DNA from: Burkholderia glumae LMG 2196 = ATCC 33617
GTDB lineage: Bacteria; Pseudomonadota; Gammaproteobacteria; Burkholderiales; Burkholderiaceae
NCBI RefSeq assembly: GCF_000960995.1
Contig: NZ_CP009434.1
Span: forward strand, 1,798,001 to 1,862,000
Length of the DNA stretch: 64,000 nt
Direction of reading: 5' to 3'
In this document: positions 17,874-27,175 of the stretch, piece by piece
How positions within the stretch are numbered: position 1 is the first letter of the stretch
Layout: every line of letters begins with the position of its first letter
Notes under the pieces: generated by a model
Seen by the model: the letters and a program-made list of their open reading frames with translations, nothing else
Told to the model about the DNA's origin: nothing
Database searches by the model: none
Made by a program: the position numbers and the translations under genes

Positions 17874-20800
17874 TTACTGCTCTCCTTCACTAACCTTCTC
17901 CAGCACGGTCTGCGTCAGCAGGGCCGCCAGATGCTGGGTATCGATGAACTGGCCTTCCTGCTCCTCTGCCGGAAGGAAATACGGATCGTCCTGCGGGCTC
18001 AGCGTGGCGTCGCTGTTGATGCGCACGGCGTCGTCGGCATCATCGGCGTGCTCGCTGCTGCCCGGCAGCGACTCGCCCGCGCCGCCAAGCGTGCTGCCGG
18101 CCGCCATGCCCGGCGGCGGAACCACGGCCCCCGCTGCCGACGGCGCCGCGGCGATACCGGCGGGGTCTGCGCTCGGGCCGTCGGCCGGCTCCGAACCGGG
18201 CGTCTCGGCCACCACTTCGTGGGTCTCCCATTTGCCGGTGCCCACCTTCAGCACCAGCGTCTGCGCGGCGTCGACGAGCGTGCGCGGCAGCCGGCCGTCG
18301 GCCGCGATCTGCCCGGCCGCCAGCACCTCGCTCGCGGTGTTGACGATCTGGAACGGCTTGTTGGTCCAGCCGATGTCGTCGGCAAGCTGGTCGGCGCCGA
18401 AGGTCGCGAAGCGCAGGCTGTGCTTGCCGATCAGTTCGCCCTGCGGCAGCGGCGGCAGCGGGTAGTGGGTTCCCTGCGGACCGGCGAACAGGTGCTCGGC
18501 GCCCTTCACGTCGACCTTGCCCGGCGCATGGATCTCGATGTTGCCGTCCTTGATGCGAATGTAGGCGTTGCCCGAGGTCAGCAGAATTCCGTCCTTCGCG
18601 GCCACCTCGACGCCCGCGCCGGAGGACAGCACCTTCACGGTCTGCTGCGCGGTCACCTCGACGTTGTCGGAATGGGCCTGGATCTCGACCTTGCCCTTGC
18701 CGGCGAACAGCTTCATCCCGGCGCTCTGCACGAACAGGCTCAGCTTCTGCGCGACGCTCGCGATCAGCGACTTGCCGGCCGCGAGATGCAGGCTCTCGCC
18801 GCTGACCAGGTTGATCTGCTGGTCCGCATGGATCTGCGCGGCCTGCTGCGTGGACAGGCCGATCCCGGCCGGACTGCCGAACATCATCACCGGCTCGGCG
18901 AAGGCATTCGCCTTGCCGGTGCCGCCGCCGGCGGTGCGCCCGCCCAGCACAGCGCCCGCGGCATCGAGCCGGGTCGCGTCGAGCAGCGACTTCAGCGCCG
19001 CGCGCCCGCTGTCGAGCCCCTCGGCGTGATGCTCGACGCCGGCCTGCGAGAGCGTATCCATCAGGCTGCCGGCGCTCTCGAGCTGCCGCTGCGTCTCGCC
19101 CGCGTCGAGCGGCTGGCTCGCCGCGCCCTTCGCGTGGGTGGTCACGTACAGGCCGCGGTTGGCGCGCACCGCGCCGTAATGATCGGTGCGCAGGTCGAAG
19201 CCGCTGCCGAGATAGTTGCCGCGCAGGTTGCCCTGCTGGTCGATCAGGTAGCCCAGGTGCAGCGCCGTGCTGCCGACGCTGCTCGCGAGCTTGGCGCGGT
19301 TCTGGCCGGTGGCGTCGTCCATCACCAGCTCGTTGAAGCCGCTGCCCGCGTATTCCTTGGTGCGAAAGCCCGACAGAATGCCGTTGCTGTGCCACTGCGG
19401 CCGGGTCTTGCCGTTGAACACGCGAAACAGCACGATCGGCCGGTCGCAGTCGCCGCCGAAATAGCCGACCCCCACCTCCTCGCCCACCCGCGGCAGGTGC
19501 ACGCCGCCGTAGCCGCTGCCGGAATCGGACTGCGCCACGCGCAGCCAGCACGAGGCGCGCTCGTCGCCGTCGTTCTGGCGGTCCCAGTGGAACCGCACCT
19601 TGACCCGGTTCAGCTCGTCGGTATACACCTCCTCGCCGCTCGGGCCGACCACGGTGGCGGTCTCCAGATGCATCTCGGGCTTCTCGTGCTCGAGCGGGCT
19701 GCGATACGGAACGGTCGTGCGCTGCGCCTCGATGTCCACGTGATAGAAGCCGGTCGAGCCGTCGGCGTGCATGACCGTCTGCGCCTGGCCGCCGCTTGCC
19801 GCGCGCGCGAACTCGGGCGCTTCGGCGAGACTGTGCGGAAAACGGAAATCGGGGATCGCCACGTTGTTCTGGATCGTCCACTGCACGTCGATCGCCACGA
19901 ACTCGCGCTGCTGGGCGCGGTCGCGATCGTGCTCGGGGTGGCCGTGCAGCACGAAGCGGCGGCCCGCATCGATCGCGCGCACGCCGCCGCTGCCGTGGAA
20001 GCGCTTGGCGCGCGATTCCCATTCCTCGACCTGGATCTGCGACAGCGATTCCCCGCGCTCGTGCTCGGCGTAGGCATAGGCGCCGGTGTATTCGTACACC
20101 TCGAGCTGTTGCGGCAGCTCGCCCTGATCGGCGCGCGTGGGCAGCGTGGTGCCCTTCGGGTTGTACGGCGTGGAAGGATTCTTGTAGTCGAACGTGCGCG
20201 TGGTGTGGTGGGCGCTCTGCAGCACGCGCGAGCTGGCCCAGTGGCCCAGCGCGTCGGCCTCGACATGGGTGCCCTGGCGCTGGAACCAGACGTCGAACGG
20301 CGCCGGCGTCGCGTACAGCGCGTCGACGATCACCATCGTCTGCGAGCTGCCGTCCGACGCATATTCCCAGTAGCAATAGAGCCCTTCGGACTCCATCAGC
20401 CGGTGCACGAAGTTCCAGTCGGTCTCGTGCTGGCGGCAATACGAGCGCGTCGGCAGCTTGCGCGACAGATCGAAGCGAAAGCGGCCCTGCAGCTGCGGAT
20501 GCCGGTTCAGCACGTCGGCGATGATCGCGTCGGCGGCCTGGTCCTGCCAGTAGCGCTCGTCGCGCCGGTAGCGCAGGAAGTGCAGGGCCGAGGTAAAGCG
20601 CAACTGGTAGAGCGTCATCGCGCCGTCCGAGCCGAGCCGGCGCACCACCAGCACGTAGCCGTGCACCGGCCGATAGCCGCCGTCGCCCTGCTGGATCCAC
20701 AGCGTGACTGGCTGCGCGATCAGCGCCTTCAGCTCGAGGTTGCTGACCGTCGAGACGACGTCGAGCGTCCACTCGACGTCGCGGCCGAGCCGGGCATGGC

Positions 20801-20927
20801 CGACGGCACGCGAAACGATCAACGTGTCGGCCGGCAATGGCGTATCGAGTTTGAGCAACCGGTCCTGTTGAAGCAGACCGCCGCGTAGCGCGGACATTAT
20901 CGATTGAATATCCACCTGCAATCCCAT
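17874..20927 (-). CDS. vgrG: T6SS spike protein VgrG with C-terminal extension
   Basis: Trimeric tip of the T6SS tail tube that carries effectors. The 1017-residue product shows the gp27-like N-terminal half (opening LLKLDTPLP), the gp5-like OB region (VKVRFHWDRQNDGDERASCWLRVAQ) and a following DUF2345-type beta-helix repeat region. A further 150 or so residues come after the usual end, including an Asp/Pro/Ala-rich tail. I chose the ATG at 20927; a second in-frame ATG lies at 20897, and the 53 codons further upstream look non-coding. It heads an island of exported small proteins and a peptidoglycan hydrolase, about 8 kb from the structural T6SS genes and on the opposite strand. The C-terminal extension may bind the effector. 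Confidence 0.93.
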   Translation of the reverse strand: MGLQVDIQSIMSALRGGLLQQDRLLKLDTPLPADTLIVSRAVGHARLGRDVEWTLDVVSTVSNLELKALIAQPVTLWIQQGDGGYRPVHGYVLVVRRLGSDGAMTLYQLRFTSALHFLRYRRDERYWQDQAADAIIADVLNRHPQLQGRFRFDLSRKLPTRSYCRQHETDWNFVHRLMESEGLYCYWEYASDGSSQTMVIVDALYATPAPFDVWFQRQGTHVEADALGHWASSRVLQSAHHTTRTFDYKNPSTPYNPKGTTLPTRADQGELPQQLEVYEYTGAYAYAEHERGESLSQIQVEEWESRAKRFHGSGGVRAIDAGRRFVLHGHPEHDRDRAQQREFVAIDVQWTIQNNVAIPDFRFPHSLAEAPEFARAASGGQAQTVMHADGSTGFYHVDIEAQRTTVPYRSPLEHEKPEMHLETATVVGPSGEEVYTDELNRVKVRFHWDRQNDGDERASCWLRVAQSDSGSGYGGVHLPRVGEEVGVGYFGGDCDRPIVLFRVFNGKTRPQWHSNGILSGFRTKEYAGSGFNELVMDDATGQNRAKLASSVGSTALHLGYLIDQQGNLRGNYLGSGFDLRTDHYGAVRANRGLYVTTHAKGAASQPLDAGETQRQLESAGSLMDTLSQAGVEHHAEGLDSGRAALKSLLDATRLDAAGAVLGGRTAGGGTGKANAFAEPVMMFGSPAGIGLSTQQAAQIHADQQINLVSGESLHLAAGKSLIASVAQKLSLFVQSAGMKLFAGKGKVEIQAHSDNVEVTAQQTVKVLSSGAGVEVAAKDGILLTSGNAYIRIKDGNIEIHAPGKVDVKGAEHLFAGPQGTHYPLPPLPQGELIGKHSLRFATFGADQLADDIGWTNKPFQIVNTASEVLAAGQIAADGRLPRTLVDAAQTLVLKVGTGKWETHEVVAETPGSEPADGPSADPAGIAAAPSAAGAVVPPPGMAAGSTLGGAGESLPGSSEHADDADDAVRINSDATLSPQDDPYFLPAEEQEGQFIDTQHLAALLTQTVLEKVSEGEQ

Positions 20928-21620
20928 TCTTATTCGCGTTGTGGCGTGCCCCCCCGGGCCACGCGATTCTACGCACCCCGGAAACAAAATGCCAGACTGT
21001 TGCAAGCAGATTTGAATAATTCCTTTAAATCCGACCGCTCGGCATGGCGTGCTGCCGGAGATTCGACCGGATCGCCGTCGCGGCACTCTAAAAACGGGAA
21101 TAAATTGCCGACTCTCGAGCGCGATTAAGTATTTATTTCCTATCTGTATTGCGGCCGCGATGCAGCCGCAATCGGGCGCCAGCGCGCCGTCAGCGGTGAT
21201 TCGTCAGATTTTTGGAAAATCGTCGGCCATGCCGGCGCGATTGCCGGGCAGCCCATCAGGATCGATGCATTTCCCGTTTCGTTTTCGGAATCATCGAATT
21301 CGAAATGAATCGGCATTCATTGAATCGATGGTGAATCGATCATTTTCGATTTATTTGCCAATTTATTTCGTTTCAAACCGGGAAAATGGCGAATTCGCCC
21401 AAGCCGAGCCGACGGGAAAGGCGCGCCGCCGCATGCGGCCAGGGCGGCGGCGCTGCCTTCCATTAGGGTTAATCCGAGCGAATTGGATCGGGCCGGCGGC
21501 CATCGCGGCCGCCGTGATCAAGCCGGCGAGCAGAACAGGCATATGCGCCGCGCCAAACCGGCAGCCGAAAAACGCCCGACAAATGCCTGAAATGCCGCCC
21601 GAAACATGATGCCGGCCGCC
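20928..21620. other. A+T-richer intergenic region upstream of vgrG
   Basis: These 693 bases have clearly lower G+C than their neighbours, especially 21000-21160 and 21270-21400, where GAATC/GATTC-type words recur. It is the upstream region of vgrG and lies beyond the end of the aldo/keto reductase. I see no convincing gene. A 7-base stem (21495-21501 with 21507-21513) near the reductase end could act as its terminator. Confidence 0.55.
21495..21513 (-). terminator. Short G+C-rich hairpin after the aldo/keto reductase
   Basis: A perfect 7-base inverted repeat, GGCGGCC and GGCCGCC, is separated by five bases. It lies about 108 bases beyond the reductase stop. No T-run follows in the minus direction, so termination is only possible, not clear. 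Confidence 0.3.
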
Positions 21621-22646
21621 TCACACCGGTGCAGGATTGCGCTCCGCGAACCCGGCCTGATGCCAGTACGGGTAGGCGGGCTCGACCCGGCTCGCCGCGT
21701 CGAGCCTCGCGACCTGCTCCGGCGTCAGGTTCCAGCCGATCGCGCCAAGGTTCTGCCGCAGCTGTTCCTCGTTGCGCGCGCCGATCAGCACGGTGGCCAC
21801 CGTGGGCCGCTGCAGCAGCCAGTTCAGTGCGATCTGCGGAATCGTCTTGCCGGTCTCGGCGGCCACTTCGTCGAGCGCGTCGATCACGCGGTACAGGTAA
21901 TCCTCCGGCACCTGAGGCCCCTTGTCGGCGGTCTTGTGCAGCCGGCTGGTGGCCGGCAGCGGCTGGCCGCGGCGGATCTTGCCGGTCAGGCGGCCCCAGC
22001 CGAGCGGGCTCCACACCACGGCGCCCACGCCCTGGTCGAGGCCGAGCGGCATCAGTTCCCATTCGTAGTCGCGCCCCACCAGCGAGTAGTAGGTCTGGTT
22101 CGCGACGTAGCGCGGATAGCCGTAGCGATCGGCCAGGTCGAGCGACTTCATCAGGTGCCAGCCCGAGAAGTTGGATACGCCGACGTAGCGGATCTTGCCG
22201 GCACGCACCAGGTCGTCGAGCGTCGAGAGCACTTCCTGCACCGGCGTCTTCGCATCGAAGCCGTGCAGTTGGAACAGGTCGATGTAGTCGGTCTGCAGGC
22301 GCTTGAGCGCCGCATCGACCGAGTTGATCAGGTGAAAGCGCGACGAGCCGACGTTGTTCGGGCCGTCGTCGAAGCGGAAGGTCGCCTTGGTCGAGATCAG
22401 CGCCTTGTCGCGGCGGCCCTTCAGCGCCTCGCCCAGCACCTGCTCGGAGGCGCCGCCCGAATAGATGTCGGCGCTGTCGAACATGGTCAGGCCCGCATCG
22501 AGGCAGATGTCGACGAGGCGGCGCGCCTCGTCCACGCCGGTCTCGCCCCACGCCTGGAAGAATTCGCCCTTGCCGCCGAACGTGCCGGTGCCGAAGCTCA
22601 GTACCGGAACCTTGAAGCCTGATGCGCCGAGATGTCGATATTCCAT
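21621..22646 (-). CDS. Aldo/keto reductase
   Basis: NADPH-dependent reductase with a TIM-barrel fold. The 341-residue product begins MEYRHLGASGFKVPVLSFGTGTFGG. It shows the catalytic tetrad Asp and Tyr (FDSADIYSGGASE), Lys (ALISTK) and His (DLFQLHG). The C-terminal NADP-binding segment VLIGARNEEQLRQN is present. I chose the ATG at 22646; the upstream extension lacks family similarity. It is related to, but clearly distinct from, the second aldo/keto reductase in this window (25917-26900). The substrate cannot be assigned. Confidence 0.92.
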   Translation of the reverse strand: MEYRHLGASGFKVPVLSFGTGTFGGKGEFFQAWGETGVDEARRLVDICLDAGLTMFDSADIYSGGASEQVLGEALKGRRDKALISTKATFRFDDGPNNVGSSRFHLINSVDAALKRLQTDYIDLFQLHGFDAKTPVQEVLSTLDDLVRAGKIRYVGVSNFSGWHLMKSLDLADRYGYPRYVANQTYYSLVGRDYEWELMPLGLDQGVGAVVWSPLGWGRLTGKIRRGQPLPATSRLHKTADKGPQVPEDYLYRVIDALDEVAAETGKTIPQIALNWLLQRPTVATVLIGARNEEQLRQNLGAIGWNLTPEQVARLDAASRVEPAYPYWHQAGFAERNPAPV

Positions 22647-22905
22647 GTCCGCTCCCGAAAGTAGGTTGTCGCGCGCGCGGCGGCCGGGCCCGCCTCGACT
22701 GGCGGGCGCCGCGCAGCGCCGGAGTGTTAACCTACTGCAACTTCGCGATGCGTGCAGTCCCGCGCGACTGCCCCGGCGCACGATGCCGGTCGCGATATCG
22801 GCCTCGCGCGGCAAACGCGCCGCCCACGGCGCGAAAGCGGCGGCCACCCGGGCCAGCGGCAACAGCTTGGTGCCCGACCATTCGCGCGACAGCGGCGCCG
22901 GCCGC

Positions 22906-23116
22906 CGAGCGTGAACCGCAGCCCGGTGCCACCGGTGCCGCGGCTGCGCCAGGCGTCGATCCGCATGAACGGCTCGAACACGGGCTCGAACACGCTGTCG
23001 AGCGAGGCCTCGGGAATCCTCGGGCCGCGGTCGAGCACGGCGACCAAGGCCTCGCCGCGCGGCGACAGGGTGAGGATCTCATCGCGTAGCGGCGCCAATC
23101 GCACGGCTCGGAGCAA
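22906..23116 (-). pseudogene. Remnant of a sensor histidine kinase ATPase domain
   Basis: The minus-strand frame reads ALVAVLDRGPRIPEASLDSVFEP...FMRIDAWRSRGTGGTGLRFTLG. This closely follows the HATPase_c consensus: DxGxGIP (G1, altered to DRGPRIP), the F-box FEPF, and GGTGLGL (G2, altered to GGTGLRF). Only the last 70 or so residues of a kinase remain, with a small internal duplication (FEPVFEPF) and no upstream dimerisation or membrane part. The G1 glycine is lost, so it cannot be functional. It lies in the 548-base gap between the reductase and the beta-helix gene. Confidence 0.6.
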
Positions 23117-23194
23117 GCCCCGGTCGAAACAACCAATCGTCCTAGATGCAAGGGCGATGGCATGCCGTGCTTGGCGTTTCCGAGCGATACGGAA

Positions 23195-24619
23195 TCAGTC
23201 GATGTCCCAGGCGCCGACGAAGCCGAGATTCACGACATTCGTCATGGCCTTGAGTACCTGCACCGTGCCGTCCAGATTGACACGTCCCGGCGCGATCCCG
23301 TCGCCATCGCTGCCGCCCGAATAAACCACCACGATCGGCGTCGACAATGCCGGCACGTAACCTTGCGAGATCGTCGCGACCACGGCGCCGTAGGCAACGG
23401 CACCGGCTGGCTGGCTGATCGAGCCGTTGATGATACAGCGCTTCGCTTTCTTGCTCAGAACGGCGTTGGACGTCCACCCGCTCGACACCAGCAATTGAAC
23501 GGGCGCGCGATAAGTCAATGGAGACCAGTCCCCGGCCCTATTCGCGCTCAAATACGGATTGCCGTGAATTTCCGTATTCAGTGCCACCGTTGCATGGATG
23601 CCGTAACCGCCGTTGTTGCGGATGATGGTGTTGTCGGCCACCGTCAGCAGCACGGTCGGATCGTCCACCCGGATCGCGTCGCCTTGGCAATTGAAAATCT
23701 CCGGACTGCCAATCGAGACGACGCCCGCGTTCCATCTCTTGATATAAATCGCATTCTCGACGGCGGAGCCCATGAAGCAGTCGATGAGAATTTGTCCATT
23801 TCCGGCATTCTCGCAATCCACGATGATGTCATACGTCGTATGGTCTCCTAGACCATCGAAGGTTGCACCATCGGAAATAATGATTTCCCGATTTTGCTGA
23901 TTGTTGAGCGTGTTGTCGATCGCCAGCCCTGCATAACTATTGCCGAGAATTTCCACGTTGCTGCCGATGAACAGGCCGCCGAACCCACCGCCACACCGGA
24001 TACCGGCCGCACCGCAGTAATTCAGATAACCATTCGACAAATACAGATCCGCGTTGGAGGAGCGGTCGTTTCCTGTTACGGATAACCCGTTGTATTGGCA
24101 CTCAACGCCGAAATCGTTGAGCCAAACCTCGTGGCAGCCGTCAAAAAAATAGCCGTTCCATAGCGTGCGGCCTCCGTCCATGCCGTCGGCAATCACCTGG
24201 TCGACGAACGAATCCGAAAAACGCTGCATGCGCAGCGCGTAGCCCTGTGTCATGGTCGTGCCGGACGTTACGCGAAACCCTGAGAGCAGCCAGTTGTTCT
24301 GGTTGTTGGTGCCGTCTCCCAACACGATCAGGTCGTCGGCGGTAGCGGCGCCGACGTATTTCAGGACTGACGCATAGGCATCGCCGCGGATAGTGATACC
24401 GCTGCCCGACTTCTGCAATTGCTGATCGAACAGATAAGTGCCGGCCGGGATGTAGCCCGATTTCGTGTCGGACAACGCGTCGAGCCAGGCCACGAGCGCG
24501 GCCGTGTCGATCGTGACGCCATCGCCCTTTGCTCCGAAATCCTGAGGCGTGACGGGTAGATCGCCCGTCTGAGCGCTGCCGGCGGCCGCGGCCCGCTGCT
24601 TGATTGCTTCGATATCCAT
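23195..24619 (-). CDS. Right-handed beta-helix protein (pectate_lyase_3/tailspike-like)
   Basis: The 474-residue protein opens with the pectate_lyase_3 entry motif VTPQDFGAKGDGVTIDTAAL followed by YIPAGTYLF. It then continues as short, Asn- and Gly-rich repeats (GNSYAGLAIDN, RNNGGYGIHA) typical of parallel beta helices. There is no signal peptide. Such proteins are either phage tail spikes that cleave surface polysaccharide or polysaccharide lyases/hydrolases. No phage genes surround it. The gene has lower G+C than its neighbours, suggesting transfer. A strong ribosome site (GAGGAG) lies five bases before the ATG at 24619. The absence of a signal peptide favours the phage-type origin; the enzyme specificity is unknown. 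Confidence 0.8.
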   Translation of the reverse strand: MDIEAIKQRAAAAGSAQTGDLPVTPQDFGAKGDGVTIDTAALVAWLDALSDTKSGYIPAGTYLFDQQLQKSGSGITIRGDAYASVLKYVGAATADDLIVLGDGTNNQNNWLLSGFRVTSGTTMTQGYALRMQRFSDSFVDQVIADGMDGGRTLWNGYFFDGCHEVWLNDFGVECQYNGLSVTGNDRSSNADLYLSNGYLNYCGAAGIRCGGGFGGLFIGSNVEILGNSYAGLAIDNTLNNQQNREIIISDGATFDGLGDHTTYDIIVDCENAGNGQILIDCFMGSAVENAIYIKRWNAGVVSIGSPEIFNCQGDAIRVDDPTVLLTVADNTIIRNNGGYGIHATVALNTEIHGNPYLSANRAGDWSPLTYRAPVQLLVSSGWTSNAVLSKKAKRCIINGSISQPAGAVAYGAVVATISQGYVPALSTPIVVVYSGGSDGDGIAPGRVNLDGTVQVLKAMTNVVNLGFVGAWDID

Positions 24620-24990
24620 TTGACTCCTCGCTGTATTTCGTTAACTCAACATGCCTGGCACATATCGAAATGTCCGACACCAGCGACAATATCGTTCGAC
24701 CGGGAATGGCCCTCTTGATGACTCGAAATCAGACTGCAAATAAAACCCAATCCGGCATTGATCGTAAAAAATGAAATTCCCGCGTGAGCCAAGAGTCATG
24801 CGATCACACTCGACGATCGATGCCCTTGATTTTATTTTTTTACGCAAAGATTGACATTTTCACCCATCCTCAGATGGTGCCCGGCGCCGCAAAGCACCGC
24901 GGGAATTGCATCGTCCGGCCCGCCCTTGAGCCAGTCGCGAACGGGCGTGCCGTCGGCCCGCATCGGTGCCGGCGCACGACGCGGGCCGCC
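24620..24990. other. A+T-rich upstream region of the beta-helix gene
   Basis: These 371 bases have lower G+C, with T- and A-runs around 24825-24850. They contain the promoter region of the beta-helix gene on the minus strand and the end of the FkbM gene. I see no gene that I can support. Confidence 0.45.
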
Positions 24991-25809
24991 TCACACGGCC
25001 GGCTCGCGGCAGAACACGAACATCGGGCTGGTGTGATGATGCGTGTCGCCCGGCTCGGTATCGATATCCACCAGTTCCAGCGCGTAATCGGACTTGCGCA
25101 GGAACACGCGATAGCCGTAAGGGTGGGTCGCCTGCACGCCGGCCTGGAACGGGTGCCGCAGATCGCCGTACAGCTCGGCGATGATCGCCCGCGGCGGCGC
25201 CTCGGCCAGCGTGAGGCGCGCGCCGGCGAGCGCGTCCACCTCGGCGCCCTCGATATCGAGCTTCCAGACGTCGAACCCGCCGTGGGCCGCGCGCAGCGCG
25301 TCGATCGTGGTGGTGCCCACCTCGATGCGCTGATGCTGGTCGCCGAAGATGGACGGGAACAGCGCCAGCACCTCGTCCTTCAGGCTCGATCCCTGGTTGT
25401 GCGCGAGCGAAACCGTCATCGCGGCGCGGCCGGTCTCGCCCGAAATCGCCTGGTCGACGGCCACCACGCGCCCGGCCGGCAGCGTCGCGAGCCGCGCGAA
25501 CAGCGCCGGAATCGGCTCGGCGGCGATCACGCGGCGCGCGCCGGTTTCGAGCAGTTCGAGCGCCGTCACGCCGATGTTGGCGCCGCCATCGAGCACCTGG
25601 TCGCCGGGCTGGACGAAGCGGCGGAACAGCGCGCGATCCACGTCGCCCTGCGGATAGCGCAGCTCGAGCAGCAGCGACGCCGCGTAATAGCGCTCGTGTC
25701 GGTTCGACAGGTCGAGCGTGATGGGAATCGCGCCGATTTCGAAGCTCACCTTGCCGCTGTCGCGGATGTTGGCCTCGATGTCCGTGTACAGAATCTCCCG
25801 CTTCGACAT
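24991..25809 (-). CDS. FkbM-family SAM-dependent methyltransferase
   Basis: A 272-residue enzyme expected to O-methylate a sugar or secondary metabolite using S-adenosylmethionine. The SAM-binding motif I is VLDGGANIGVTALELLE, followed by the acidic AAEPIP segment. The FkbM region is DVWKLDIEGAEVDAL. There is no signal peptide. I chose the ATG at 25809 at the usual distance from motif I. It lies 107 bases from the second aldo/keto reductase on the same strand. The substrate is unknown; FkbM enzymes often modify surface glycans, which fits the adjacent beta-helix gene only loosely. Confidence 0.88.
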   Translation of the reverse strand: MSKREILYTDIEANIRDSGKVSFEIGAIPITLDLSNRHERYYAASLLLELRYPQGDVDRALFRRFVQPGDQVLDGGANIGVTALELLETGARRVIAAEPIPALFARLATLPAGRVVAVDQAISGETGRAAMTVSLAHNQGSSLKDEVLALFPSIFGDQHQRIEVGTTTIDALRAAHGGFDVWKLDIEGAEVDALAGARLTLAEAPPRAIIAELYGDLRHPFQAGVQATHPYGYRVFLRKSDYALELVDIDTEPGDTHHHTSPMFVFCREPAV

Positions 25810-25916
25810 GGCGCGCCCTTCGGTTGGATGAAGGCGCACATTATGCCGTACCTGCCGCGTTGCTCGGCGCGCCAGCGCATCCGCCCGGTGCCGATCCGCC
25901 GCCGCTGCCTCCCGCT

Positions 25917-26900
25917 TCAGGCGGTGAAGCCGGCCACCGCATGCGGCACGTACGGGGCCTCGAGCGCCTCGATCTCGTCGTCGTCGAGCTTGAGCGCCAG
26001 CGCGGCGAGCGCATCGCTCAGATGATGCGGCTTCGAGATGCCGACGATCGGCGCCGTCACCGCGCTCTTCTGCGCGACCCAGGCCAGCGCGACCTGCGCG
26101 CGCGGCACCTTGCGCGCGGCGGCGACCGACGCCACCGCCTCCACCACGGCCTTGTCCGCCTCGACGGTGGCTGCGTAGAGGCGCGTGCCGACGTTGTCGG
26201 TTTGCTGGCGCTCCGAGGTCTCGTCCCAGTTGCGGGTCAGGCGGCCGCGCGCGAGCGGGCTCCACGGAATCACGGCCACGCCCTGCTCGGCGCAAAGCGG
26301 CAGCATCTCGCGCTCTTCCTCGCGATACAGCAGGTTCAGGTGGTTCTGCATGCTGACGAACTCGGTCCAGCCGTTCAGGCGCGAGGTGTAGAGCGCTTTC
26401 GAGAACTGCCATGCGGCCATCGACGAGGCGCCGATGTAGCGTGCCTTGCCGGCCTTCACCACGTCGTGCAGCGCCTCGAGCGTTTCCTCGATCGGCGTGG
26501 TCGGATCCCAGCGATGGATCTGGTACAGATCGACGTAGTCGGTGCCGAGCCGCTTCAGGCTGTGGTCGATCTCGGTGAAGATCGCCTTGCGCGACAGGCC
26601 CGCGCCGTTCGGGCCGGGCCGCATGCGGTTGAACACCTTGGTGGCGATCACCACGTCGTCGCGCTTCGCGTATTCGCGCAGCGCGCGCCCGACGATCTCC
26701 TCTGAGGTGCCGTCCGAATAGGTGTTCGCGGTATCGAAGAAGTTGATGCCGGCCTCGATCGCGGCGCGGATGATCAGGCGGCTCGGCGCCTCGGGCATCG
26801 TCCACGCATGGTTGCCGCGCGCCGGATCGCCGAACGTCATGCAGCCGAGCACGAGCTTCGACACTTCCAGGCCCGTCGCTCCGAATTTCACGTATTCCAT
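25917..26900 (-). CDS. Aldo/keto reductase (YajO/Gcy-like)
   Basis: NADPH-dependent reductase of 327 residues beginning MEYVKFGATGLEVSKLVLGCMTFG. The catalytic tetrad is visible: FFDTANTYSDGTSEE (Asp, Tyr), VIATKV (Lys) and LYQIHRWD (His). The NADP-binding C-terminal segment is APIVGISKPHHLSDAL. I chose the ATG at 26900 over the upstream ATG at 26960 because family members start with this MEYxxFG segment. The partner and substrate are unknown. Confidence 0.92.
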   Translation of the reverse strand: MEYVKFGATGLEVSKLVLGCMTFGDPARGNHAWTMPEAPSRLIIRAAIEAGINFFDTANTYSDGTSEEIVGRALREYAKRDDVVIATKVFNRMRPGPNGAGLSRKAIFTEIDHSLKRLGTDYVDLYQIHRWDPTTPIEETLEALHDVVKAGKARYIGASSMAAWQFSKALYTSRLNGWTEFVSMQNHLNLLYREEEREMLPLCAEQGVAVIPWSPLARGRLTRNWDETSERQQTDNVGTRLYAATVEADKAVVEAVASVAAARKVPRAQVALAWVAQKSAVTAPIVGISKPHHLSDALAALALKLDDDEIEALEAPYVPHAVAGFTA

Positions 26901-27175
26901 GTCCCACTCATCCACCAGGTTGACCCGCCGGCCGGCATGCACCCGCGGGGCGCTCGGCACCGGGCCGGCGAGGCAGGATTGTCGCCCATCTCGGCGCAGG
27001 CTGCCGCGAGGCCGCAGCGCGGTGGCGACGTGCCTGCACGAAGCGCCGCGCTACCCCGGCGGGCCCGCCGCCGACCGGCACGGCCCGGCGGCCCGGCGTG
27101 TTACGCTGCATGGCGCGCCGCGCGAGCGGCCGCGTCGATCCCGATACCCATCAGAACAACACGAAACCGTCAACC

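Noticed and set aside
17085..20888. 1267-codon open frame on the plus strand
   Set aside because: Mirror of the vgrG and neighbouring genes; typical long shadow frame in G+C-rich coding sequence.
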